From Opitutaceae bacterium (GTDB lineage: Bacteria > Verrucomicrobiota > Verrucomicrobiia > Opitutales > Opitutaceae), in assembly GCA_026125215.1 (NCBI GenBank), contig JAHCLN010000021.1, positions 1 through 34,024 of the forward strand: a stretch of DNA of 34,024 nucleotides, in the 5' to 3' direction. The notes under the pieces are model-generated. The model had not been told where the DNA came from. It made no database searches and saw nothing but the letters and a program-made list of their open reading frames with translations. Shown here piece after piece: positions 16,508-24,086 of the stretch (the first letter of the stretch is position 1; the number at the start of each line of letters is the position of its first letter). Both the position numbers and the translations under genes were made by a program.

Positions 16508-17686
16508 TCAGACGGCGGCGCGAAAACCGCCGGACCGGAGGCTCTGTTGCGTCGCGTAGGCTGTCCGCAGGGCGGCATCAAGGCCCGGCACCATCGGCAC
16601 TTGGGCGGAATCGGTCCCGGCCGCGGACCAGACAATCTCTCCCGCCGAAAACGCGGTGACCGGGGCGGCGCGGTGCACGGTTTCGATCAGGGCGGTGTGC
16701 CGCGCGGCCATGGCGGCGGTGCAGACCGCTGCCGCCGGATCGCGCAGGCGCGCCAGCACGGCGGCCAGCATCAGCCGGCGGGTCGCGTGCTGGTCGAGCA
16801 CCGGCCGGCACTGCCGGGCGCCGGCCGCGGGCTCGATGCAGGCCTCCTTCTCGTAGCGCCAGCAGGCCCGGCCCGCCGAACCTTCGATCAGGATCTCGGG
16901 CTCGGTGGTGACATGGCTGGCGTGGCTCGCGCCGAACCAAAGCCGTTGCCCGCGCGGCGTGCGCAGCGCGACCACGGCGGTGTCAAAGCTCTCGATCGCA
17001 TGGGCGCGGAAAAGCTCCACCTCCACGGCCGAGGCCGCGATGTCGGCCGCATCCACGCCGGCAAACAGCAGGCTCAGGAGCACAAAGTGGCCGAAGGCAT
17101 TGCTGAGCGGCGAGTCGAGAACGGGCGCGCCGTCCTGTTGCAGGCGGCCGGCCCAGGTGTTGCGCAGGAAATAGGCGCGGGGCCGCGGCCACACGCCGAG
17201 GAACCGCACCGAGCGCACCTCGCCAATCGCGCCGCGGCGGAGCTCGTCCACAAGCCAGCGCGTGCCGGGGTCGTAGCAGTCCTGGAAACCGACCGCCACA
17301 AAACGCCCGGCAGACCGCTCCCGCGCGAGCACCGCCCCGGCCTCGGCCATGGCGCTGCTGAGCGGTTTCTCCACCAGCACGTTGGCCCCGGCATCAAGGG
17401 CCGCGAGCGTCATGCGCGCGTGCCAGTGGATGCCCGTGGGAATCAGGCAGAGATCGATCTCCCCGCGGTGGGCGCGCAGCATCTCCTCGTAGTTGCCGTG
17501 GATACGGCACCCGCGGGCCTGCAGGTCGGCGACGTTCGCCGCCTCTTCGGCCGGATTGATGACGGTGGCGGCGACGATGGCCGCCTCGCCGCGGTCATGG
17601 CAGCCGCGGGCCAGTTCCAGGTGGATGCGCCCGTAACCGGAGATGCCGATCAAAGCGAGCCGGGGCCGTGAAGGGGGTGCACTCAT
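16508..17686 (-). CDS. Gfo/Idh/MocA-family oxidoreductase (1)
   Basis: The protein is 392 residues. The N-terminal Rossmann domain has the dinucleotide motif GISGYG (residues 14-19), followed by LCLIPTGIHWHARMTLAALD, which fits the family's substrate-channel region, and the hallmark EKPL at 106-109. The C-terminal alpha/beta domain carries VLDSPLSNAFGHFVL and a cysteine-rich late region (CWRYEKEACIEP). Members use NAD(P) to oxidise or reduce sugars, inositols or their derivatives, usually in the cytoplasm. The exact substrate cannot be read. It is divergent from the acetylesterase operon and convergent with the permease operon, which places it in the pectin locus. The ATG at 17686 gives a normal family length. 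Confidence 0.88.
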   Translation of the reverse strand: MSAPPSRPRLALIGISGYGRIHLELARGCHDRGEAAIVAATVINPAEEAANVADLQARGCRIHGNYEEMLRAHRGEIDLCLIPTGIHWHARMTLAALDAGANVLVEKPLSSAMAEAGAVLARERSAGRFVAVGFQDCYDPGTRWLVDELRRGAIGEVRSVRFLGVWPRPRAYFLRNTWAGRLQQDGAPVLDSPLSNAFGHFVLLSLLFAGVDAADIAASAVEVELFRAHAIESFDTAVVALRTPRGQRLWFGASHASHVTTEPEILIEGSAGRACWRYEKEACIEPAAGARQCRPVLDQHATRRLMLAAVLARLRDPAAAVCTAAMAARHTALIETVHRAAPVTAFSAGEIVWSAAGTDSAQVPMVPGLDAALRTAYATQQSLRSGGFRAAV

Positions 17687-17778
17687 GTCAGGATTGCGGC
17701 CGGCCGGGAAGCGCCGGCCGCCGGGGGCGCGGGACTGCCCGATTGGTCAAAGGGACTGAAGAAAGGGTTGGGAGGGGA

Positions 17779-17817
17779 CCCGGTGAGGGGTGCCGCCGGA
17801 AAACGGCGGCGACCGGG
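17779..17817. other. strong two-tier hairpin in a divergent intergenic region
   Basis: The inner stem GCCGCCG (17792-17798) pairs with CGGCGGC (17804-17810) around a GAAAA loop. The outer stem CCCGGT (17779-17784) pairs with ACCGGG (17812-17817). No T-tract follows on either strand, so it is not an ordinary terminator. It lies between oxidoreductase 1 and the acetylesterase, upstream of site E relative to the latter, and could be in the 5' leader of the oxidoreductase. Confidence 0.4.
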
Positions 17818-17857
17818 TGATTATCCGGCGACACGGGCGAGGCCATGCAGCCGGGTC

Positions 17858-17871
17858 GCTGACAGTCCGAG
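17858..17871. promoter_or_regulatory. shared motif, site E (acetylesterase / oxidoreductase 1)
   Basis: GCTGACAGTCCGAG, centred at 17864, is 90 bp upstream of the acetylesterase and 178 bp upstream of oxidoreductase 1. It carries the 9-mer GACAGTCCG found also at sites B and D. Confidence 0.45.
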
Positions 17872-17953
17872 CCGAAGGGGCTGGCGACCGCGCGGGCCAG
17901 CGGCGAGATTGCCGTCGGCCCGCCACCGGCCACCGTGATCTTGCCCCGCCCCC

Positions 17954-19171
17954 ATGTCTTCTCCCCTGCACCCACGCCTCGCCGCAGTGCTGCTGCTCGC
18001 CGTCCTGCCGACCCCAGCGCCGGCCGCCGGGACCGCTTACGAGCTCGACCGGGCCGGCGCCTTCTCGGTGACGACGGGCCACGGCTTCGACTTCGGCACC
18101 GCCCCCGGAGCGGGCGCCTTTTATTTCTCCATCACCGTGCCGGAGGGCAACTGGCGCGTCACCGTGGAATGCGGCGGCCCGGCCGCCGGCGACACCACCA
18201 TCAAGGCCGAATCGCGCCGGCTGATGGCCGAAGGCCTGCGAACCGCACCGGAGGAGACCGTCGCCCGCAGTTTCCTCGTCAACGTGCGCAACGCGAAACT
18301 CCCGCCCCCGCCGCCCAACGCCCCGGGTGGCGACACCGTCCTGCTCACCGAACGCGAGGCCGACTCCCTCACCTGGGACGACAAGCTCACGCTGGAGTTC
18401 GGCGGCCCCGCGCCCGCGGTCCGCACCGTGGCCATCGAACCCGCGGAGGTGCCGACCGTGTTTCTGCTCGGCGATTCGACCGTCACCGACCAGCGCCACG
18501 AGGACGGCGCGGGCTGGGGGCAAATGTTGCCGCGCTTTTTCGGGCCGGCGATCGCAGTGGCCAACCATGCCGAGTCGGGTGAGACGCTGAAGTCGTTCGT
18601 CACCGGCCTGCGTTTCGCCAAAGTCCTCTCGCAGCTCAAGGCCGGCGACTGGGTCTTTCTCCAGTTCGGCCACAACGACCAGAAGCAGAACTGGCCGCAG
18701 ACCTACGCCGAGGCCGGCACCACCTACCGGGCGTGGCTGCACGTTTACATCGCCGAAATCCGGTTGCGCGGAGCCACCCCTGTGCTGGTGACATCACCGC
18801 AGCGACGCACCTTCGACGCCGACGGCCGCATCCGGAACACCCATGGCGGCTATCCCGCCGCCGTGCGGGCCGTGGCCGCGGAAGCCGCCGTCGCGCTCAT
18901 CGACCTCGAAACCGCCAGCCGCGCGTTTTACGAGGCGCTCGGTCCGGCGCGCGCGTCGCTCGCCTTCGCCGACAGCGGGCGCGATCCCGCGCACCACAAC
19001 AACTATGGCGCCTACCAGCTCGCACAGGCCGTGGCGCAGGGTATCCGCGACGCCGGACTGCCCCTGGCCGCGCATCTCTGTCCGGACTTCGCCGGCTACG
19101 ATCCCGCCGCGCCGGACGATCCCGCCGCCTTCAACTTCGCCGCCAGCCCTGCGCACCGCCGCGGCAACTGA
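17954..19171 (+). CDS. rhamnogalacturonan acetylesterase with N-terminal beta domain (CE12-like SGNH)
   Basis: The protein is 405 residues with a signal peptide (residues 1-25, ending APAA). Residues 28-160 form a beta-rich domain (FDFGTAPGAGAFYFSITVPE, GNWRVTVECGGPAAGDTTIK) of the kind often found before bacterial rhamnogalacturonan acetylesterase domains. The SGNH domain has GDST with Ser175, the glycine block SGE around 208-210, GHND at 239-242 (Asn241) and an intact DxxH, Asp344-Pro-Ala-His347. It should deacetylate rhamnogalacturonan outside the cytoplasm. It differs clearly from the tandem SGNH protein, so the locus encodes three SGNH domains. The next gene starts 7 bp after its stop and is probably co-transcribed. 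No Shine-Dalgarno sequence is evident before the ATG at 17954. Confidence 0.9.
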   Translation: MSSPLHPRLAAVLLLAVLPTPAPAAGTAYELDRAGAFSVTTGHGFDFGTAPGAGAFYFSITVPEGNWRVTVECGGPAAGDTTIKAESRRLMAEGLRTAPEETVARSFLVNVRNAKLPPPPPNAPGGDTVLLTEREADSLTWDDKLTLEFGGPAPAVRTVAIEPAEVPTVFLLGDSTVTDQRHEDGAGWGQMLPRFFGPAIAVANHAESGETLKSFVTGLRFAKVLSQLKAGDWVFLQFGHNDQKQNWPQTYAEAGTTYRAWLHVYIAEIRLRGATPVLVTSPQRRTFDADGRIRNTHGGYPAAVRAVAAEAAVALIDLETASRAFYEALGPARASLAFADSGRDPAHHNNYGAYQLAQAVAQGIRDAGLPLAAHLCPDFAGYDPAAPDDPAAFNFAASPAHRRGN

Positions 19172-19178
19172 CCTTACC

Positions 19179-20525
19179 ATGCCCAAAACCCGCTTCGCTT
19201 TTGTCGGCACCGGCGGCCGTGCCATCAGTTTCATCGAGCCGCTCGTCACGACCTACCGCGACCACAACGAACTCGTCGGCCTCTGCGACCTCAGCCCCGC
19301 CCGGCTGGCCTACTACAACCGCCGGCTTACGACCGAGCTCAACCACCCCGCCGTGCCCGCCTACGCCGCGGACCGGTTCGACGCCATGCTGCGGGAAACG
19401 CGGCCCGACACGGTCTTCGTCTGCTCGAAGGACGACACCCATCACGACTACATCATCCGCGCCCTGCATGCCGGCTGCGACGTCATCACGGAAAAACCCA
19501 TGACGACCGACGCCGAAAAATGCCGCGCCATCCTCGCCGCGCAGCAGGCCGCCGGCCGCCGCGTGCGCGTGGCCTTCAACTACCGCTGGGCGCCTTTCCG
19601 CACCAAGGTGAAGGAGCTCGTCGCCACCGGCGTCATCGGCCGCGTGCACTCGGTGAACCTCGAATACCTCCTCGATACCAGCCACGGCGCCGACTACTTC
19701 CGCCGCTGGCACGCGCACGCCGCCGAGTCCGGCACGCTGCTCGTGCACAAGGCCACGCACCACTTCGACCTCGTGAACTGGTGGCTCGACGCCATCCCCG
19801 CGCAGGTCTTCGCCTACGGCGACCTCGTGTTCTACGGCCGCAAAAACGCCGAGGCCCGCGGCGACGGCGCCCTCGCGGCCTACCCGCGCTATACCGGCGA
19901 GCCCGCCGCGCAGCGCGATCCCTTCCGGCTCGATCTCGACGCCAGCGAGGCCTTCCGCGAACTCTACCGCGCCGGCGAGGCCGATTCGGGCTACCTGCGG
20001 GACCGCAATGTCTTTCGCGACGACATCGACATCTTCGACCAGATGTCGCTCAACGTCCGCTACCGCACCGGCGAGCTGCTCACCTACTCGCTCGTGTGCT
20101 ACTCGCCGCGCGAGGGCATGCGCGTGAGTCTCAACGGCGACCGCGGCCGCATTGAATACCACGAGTTCACCGGCTCGCACCTGAACCGGGCCGGCCGGCC
20201 CGGGGAGTTCAAAACGGACGAACATTCCGAGGCCGAGGGCGAGTGGATCCGCGTCTTCCCGCATTTCCAACCCAGTTACCTCGTGCCGATGCCGCCCGCC
20301 ACCGGTGCGCACGGCGGAGCGGACGACATCCTCTGCCGGCATTTCTTCGCGCCCGACGCCCCCGCGGCCGACCCCTGGGGACGGTTCGCCGGACACGAAC
20401 AGGGCGCGGCCTCCATCCTCGTCGGCATCGCCGGCGTGGAGTCCATCAGGCGCAACCAGCCCGTGGACGTCGCCACGCTGGCACCGCTAAATCCGGCCGC
20501 CCGGCGGCTCGGCGAACTCGTCTGA
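19179..20525 (+). CDS. Gfo/Idh/MocA-family oxidoreductase (2)
   Basis: The protein is 448 residues from the ATG at 19179, 7 bp after the acetylesterase stop. It has the Rossmann motif GTGGRA (10-15), VCSKDDTHHDYIIRALHAGC, EKPM at 105-108 and the family's HKATHHFDLVNWWL block at about 190-203, which holds the likely catalytic histidines. It is longer than oxidoreductase 1 and belongs to a distinct subgroup. The lack of a signal peptide indicates a cytoplasmic enzyme, although some relatives are exported. Substrate is unknown; a galacturonate- or rhamnose-derived sugar is a reasonable guess from the operon. The open frame upstream to 18843 overlaps the acetylesterase and is rejected as the start. 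It is convergent with the decarboxylase gene, 12 bp apart. Confidence 0.9.
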   Translation: MPKTRFAFVGTGGRAISFIEPLVTTYRDHNELVGLCDLSPARLAYYNRRLTTELNHPAVPAYAADRFDAMLRETRPDTVFVCSKDDTHHDYIIRALHAGCDVITEKPMTTDAEKCRAILAAQQAAGRRVRVAFNYRWAPFRTKVKELVATGVIGRVHSVNLEYLLDTSHGADYFRRWHAHAAESGTLLVHKATHHFDLVNWWLDAIPAQVFAYGDLVFYGRKNAEARGDGALAAYPRYTGEPAAQRDPFRLDLDASEAFRELYRAGEADSGYLRDRNVFRDDIDIFDQMSLNVRYRTGELLTYSLVCYSPREGMRVSLNGDRGRIEYHEFTGSHLNRAGRPGEFKTDEHSEAEGEWIRVFPHFQPSYLVPMPPATGAHGGADDILCRHFFAPDAPAADPWGRFAGHEQGAASILVGIAGVESIRRNQPVDVATLAPLNPAARRLGELV

Positions 20526-20537
20526 ACCCGGTGCCGT

Positions 20538-21797
20538 TCAGCGCAGCCCCGGGTAGTCGAGCGTCGCGAAGTGGTCGGCGTAGGTCTCGGCGCGGCGGAT
20601 GAGTTTCCACTTCCCGCCGCCCTGCCACAGCACCTCGGCCGAGCGCAGTTTGCCGTTGTAGTTGAAGCCCATCGAATGGCCGTGCGCGCCGGTGTCGTGG
20701 ATCACGACGAGGTCGCCGGGCGCGGGATCGGGAATCTCGCGGTCGATGGCGAACTTGTCGTTGTTTTCGCAGAGCGAACCGGTGACGTCGTAAACTTTGC
20801 GCGGCGCGTTTTCCTTCCCGGGGACGGAGATGTGGTGATACGAGCCATACATGCCGGGACGCATCAGGTTGGCCATGCACGCGTCGAGGCCGACGTAGTT
20901 CTTGTAGATCGCCTTCTTGTGCAGCACGCGCGACACGAGGTAGCCGTAGGGACCGGTGATCATGCGGCCGCACTCCATCGTGATGCGGATCGGCCCGAGG
21001 CCGTTGGCCACGATGGTCTTTTCGTAAGCCTCCTTGATCTTCCGGCCGACATAGGCGAGGTCCACCGCGGTCTGTTCCGGCCGATACGGGATGCCGATGC
21101 CGCCGCCGAGATTGAGGAATTCAAACCTGATGCCGAGCGCGCGGTTCAGCTCGACCACGAGGTCGAACAACATCTGCGCGGTCTCGACGAAGTAGTCGGG
21201 GTTGAGCTCGTTCGACGCCACCATCGTGTGCAGCCCGAAACGCTTCACGCCCTTGTCGCGGATGACGCGGTAGCCTTCGAAGAGCTGCTCGCGGGTGAAG
21301 CCATACTTCGCCTCCTCGGGCTTGCCGATGATGACGTTGCCTTCCTTCAGCGGACCCGGGTTGTAGCGGAAGCAGAGCATCTCCGGCAACTTCCCGCCGA
21401 GGCTCTGTTCCAGGAACGCGATGTGGCTGATGTCATCGAGGTTGATGATCGCGCCGAGCTCGGCCGCCTTCTGGTATTCGTGGGCCGGCGTGTCGTTGGA
21501 CGTGAAGACGATCTTGTCGCCCGTGATGCCCACGGCTTCACACAGCTTCAGCTCGGCCAGCGAGGAGCAGTCGCCTCCGAGGCCTTCGGCCTTCAGCGCC
21601 GCGAGCACGTGCGGGTTCGGCAGGGCCTTGACCGCATAAAAATTCATGAAACCGCCCGGCACCCAGGAGAAGGCCTCGTAGAAGGCGCGCGCGTTTTTGC
21701 GCATGGCCGTCTCGTCGTAGATATGGAAGGGCGTCGGCACCTGGGCGGCGACGGCCTCGAGTTGTTCCTTCGTGAACGGCAGGGACTTGTCGGTCAT
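20538..21797 (-). CDS. lysA: PLP-dependent fold-III decarboxylase, diaminopimelate decarboxylase family
   Basis: The protein is 419 residues from the ATG at 21797. It has the PLP lysine in MNFYAVKALPNP (Lys57), GGDCSSLAEL, the phosphate-binding GGGIGIPY (231-238), ECGR at 275-278, the active-site cysteine in CENND (343-347) and DTGAHGHSMGFNYN near the C-terminus. This set fits diaminopimelate decarboxylase, the last step of lysine synthesis, better than ornithine or arginine decarboxylases. Carboxynorspermidine decarboxylase is a less likely alternative. A TTG six codons upstream keeps the frame open, but the ATG is preferred. A 13-bp palindrome, ACAGCCGGGCTGT (21828-21840), lies in its promoter region. 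The shared catabolic motif is absent here, as expected for a biosynthetic gene. Confidence 0.85.
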   Translation of the reverse strand: MTDKSLPFTKEQLEAVAAQVPTPFHIYDETAMRKNARAFYEAFSWVPGGFMNFYAVKALPNPHVLAALKAEGLGGDCSSLAELKLCEAVGITGDKIVFTSNDTPAHEYQKAAELGAIINLDDISHIAFLEQSLGGKLPEMLCFRYNPGPLKEGNVIIGKPEEAKYGFTREQLFEGYRVIRDKGVKRFGLHTMVASNELNPDYFVETAQMLFDLVVELNRALGIRFEFLNLGGGIGIPYRPEQTAVDLAYVGRKIKEAYEKTIVANGLGPIRITMECGRMITGPYGYLVSRVLHKKAIYKNYVGLDACMANLMRPGMYGSYHHISVPGKENAPRKVYDVTGSLCENNDKFAIDREIPDPAPGDLVVIHDTGAHGHSMGFNYNGKLRSAEVLWQGGGKWKLIRRAETYADHFATLDYPGLR

Positions 21798-21942
21798 GGG
21801 CGTAAAAGCCCGCAAAGGAGACCGGCAACAGCCGGGCTGTCAATCAGGACGACGACAGCCACCCGCTCGACCGGCCAGCTACGTGAGTAACATCTAGCCA
21901 GAGCATTCCCTTGATGCGAGCGTGAAGGGTAGCGTCCAACCA

Positions 21943-22521
21943 TCAGGGGGAGTATTTATACCAGAGCAATTGAACCTCGTCAGGGAACTCAGGGTAGGCA
22001 CCGCGATTTGCCGCACCGAGTTTGCAGCCCATCCGTTGGTAAAACCGGCAGGCTGGGACATTGATGTTTTGAGTTTCTACCTTGAGTTGCCGACAACCTC
22101 GCGCTGCGCCCCATTCTTCCGCCGCGCGGAACAAGGCAGAACCCACCCCTTGCCCCCGGCAATCAGTAGCAACTCGCAAATCCCAAAGCACCGCCAGATC
22201 GTGCCGGCCTTCCAGTAGATCCACTCCCGGAGTATCGCGGGCGATAACCGTCCCGCCGACTCGGGTTCCTCCAAGCCACGCACTGATCAATCCCCAGTTT
22301 GTCACGTCAAAGCGCTTTGCCCACCGGGTTGGCCCTTCCCCTTTGATGGCATCATAATCCTTCACATAAGGGGACTCCAGCGCCCGCTCCTTCATTCGCA
22401 TGCCCGGTCCGGTATCAGGCTCTTCTGTGAGGTCAAAAACCGACCGCACCACAAATTTGATTGGAATACAGGCATGCTCTGCCAGCGCCGTAATCGGTTC
22501 CTCGATGATCTCAAATTTCAT
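21943..22521 (-). CDS. GNAT-family N-acetyltransferase, streptothricin-acetyltransferase-like
   Basis: The protein is 192 residues. It has the acetyl-CoA-binding motif RGQGVG at 122-127 (LRVATDCRGQGVGSALFRAA) and a C-terminal segment VETQNINVPACRFYQRMGCK that resembles SatA-type streptothricin acetyltransferases (LETQDNNLIACKFY there). Such enzymes acetylate a lysine-type amine of the antibiotic, but close relatives have other amine substrates, so resistance is not proven. The ATG at 22521 is preferred over an in-frame upstream codon because GAAGGA sits 4 nt before it, one of the few clear Shine-Dalgarno sequences here. The gene is visibly less GC-rich than its neighbours, which suggests recent acquisition. 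It lies 26 bp after the isomerase-like gene on the same strand. Confidence 0.85.
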   Translation of the reverse strand: MKFEIIEEPITALAEHACIPIKFVVRSVFDLTEEPDTGPGMRMKERALESPYVKDYDAIKGEGPTRWAKRFDVTNWGLISAWLGGTRVGGTVIARDTPGVDLLEGRHDLAVLWDLRVATDCRGQGVGSALFRAAEEWGAARGCRQLKVETQNINVPACRFYQRMGCKLGAANRGAYPEFPDEVQLLWYKYSP

Positions 22522-22547
22522 TATTCCTTCACTGTGCAGACCGACTT

Positions 22548-23981
22548 TCAACACACCCTCACCGTCTCCAGCCCCAGCAGTTCACCGAGTTTCTGGATTC
22601 TTTCGGTGATGTGGCCCACGCCGACGGCGCAGTGGTGCGCCGGACCGTGGCGGTTCCAGCGGTTGACGAATTCCCGCGCGCCGCAGGCGAAGCGATAGCG
22701 GCTGTTGGTGTTGCCGATCTCCATGATCGGGCCGGGCACCGACTCGGCTTCGGCACAGAGCAGTGCCAGCCGTCCGCCTTCCGCCTCGATGACCGACAGC
22801 AGCGTCACCGGACCGTGCTTCACGGCCATCTCGACCGAGACGCCACGGCCGACCTTGCCGTGATAGACGTCGAGCGGGCGCACCTTGGTCCTGCCCTGCG
22901 CGATGGCGATGTGGCCGGGGCCATCGTGCCCCATGAGCACGACGTCGTCCTTGAAATCCATCGCGTAGTATTCGGTGAACGAGCCGCCCGCGCCGAAGAG
23001 GTCCATGATCTTCATGGCCTGCACGTTCTTCACCTCGTATTCGCCGGCCACGGGCACGCCGCGCGCCGTGAGCAGGGAGGTGCCGAGGATGATCGAGGCG
23101 ATTGTCGCCTCATTTTCCGGCACGCCGGTGCCTTTGTAGAAATACGCCAGCGAGCCGAGCCGGTGCTCCGCCACCAGCCGGTCAAGCGCCACCGAGGTTC
23201 GCGCCGCCTCGCGCAAATCCTCCGCCGGACAGTCGGCCTGCACGTCGAAGGCCTCGCCAAACTCGCGCAACCGGTCCGCCACCGCGCGCTCCTTCACCTC
23301 TCCTCGCAGCGCCGACAGTTCGTCCACCTCGATATGCTCGATGTGCGTGCCGAAGACCACGCTCTGCAGCGTGGCGTCGGACTGGATGTCGAGCATCCCG
23401 CCGTAGGTATGGCCCATCAGGCCGAGGCGGTTGCCGTTCATACCGGCGGCCACGCGCGCCGCCTCCACCCCGGCATCCACCTCGCGCCAGCACACGGGGT
23501 CGTCGTCGAGCACGCCGGTAATCTGGTGAAACCGGATGCCGGCGCGCTTGAAGACATTGGCGATCTCCGGCACCGGACAGGCCGAGCAATGCGCCAGCCA
23601 CTCGCCGGTCATCTTGGTGCGGTCGCCCATCGCGTTGAACGCCGCGTAGTCGAGCGCCGGCGCCGGCGCGAGGTTAAGCACGATCACGGGCACCCGCACC
23701 CGCCGCACTGCGGGCAGCACGGTCGAGGACAGCGCGTAGGTCGTCACATGCAGAAAAATCAGGTCCACGTCGGCCCGGCGAAACTCCTGCCCGGCCGCAT
23801 AAGCTCGGTCGGGATTGTCCACCAATCCGAGATTGACCACCTCGACGCCGGGCCGGCCCAGCTTGGCCGCGACCCGGGCCACATAGCCCTCAAGCCGCTC
23901 CTTCAATCCCGCAAACTGCGACCAGTAAGCGTCGAGACCGATGCCAAACAAACCGATGCGCAGGGGTGACGGGGTATGCAT
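22548..23981 (-). CDS. L-fucose / L-arabinose isomerase-family protein
   Basis: The protein is 477 residues. The N-terminal Rossmann-like half (LRIGLFGIGLDAYWSQFAGL, DLIFLHVTTYALSSTVLPAV) and the later ENEATIASIILG, GEYEVKN, HDGPGHIAIAQG and GNTNSRYRF blocks fit the fucose/arabinose isomerase fold. The acidic pair in the middle (Glu in GVPENEAT and in GEYEVKN) and His in HDGPGH are plausible metal ligands. Family members interconvert aldoses and ketoses with Mn2+. This protein is not a close match to classical FucI or AraA, so the sugar is unknown. It is divergent from the DUF4038 glycosidase across 105 bp, which suggests that it handles the sugar that enzyme releases. The ATG at 23981 gives a natural N-terminus. 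Confidence 0.75.
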   Translation of the reverse strand: MHTPSPLRIGLFGIGLDAYWSQFAGLKERLEGYVARVAAKLGRPGVEVVNLGLVDNPDRAYAAGQEFRRADVDLIFLHVTTYALSSTVLPAVRRVRVPVIVLNLAPAPALDYAAFNAMGDRTKMTGEWLAHCSACPVPEIANVFKRAGIRFHQITGVLDDDPVCWREVDAGVEAARVAAGMNGNRLGLMGHTYGGMLDIQSDATLQSVVFGTHIEHIEVDELSALRGEVKERAVADRLREFGEAFDVQADCPAEDLREAARTSVALDRLVAEHRLGSLAYFYKGTGVPENEATIASIILGTSLLTARGVPVAGEYEVKNVQAMKIMDLFGAGGSFTEYYAMDFKDDVVLMGHDGPGHIAIAQGRTKVRPLDVYHGKVGRGVSVEMAVKHGPVTLLSVIEAEGGRLALLCAEAESVPGPIMEIGNTNSRYRFACGAREFVNRWNRHGPAHHCAVGVGHITERIQKLGELLGLETVRVC

Positions 23982-24086
23982 GCCGCCAGCTTGGTCTGCG
24001 GTGCTTCCGCGGGCGAGTGCGAATGCCGCGACCGGCGCTTATTGTCTCGCCGCCAAACCGGGTCTCATAAACATGCCGCCCACCCC

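Noticed and set aside
23305..23320. GCCGACAGTTCG near-match to the regulon motif
   Set aside because: It lies inside the isomerase-like coding sequence and matches only the degenerate form; taken as background.
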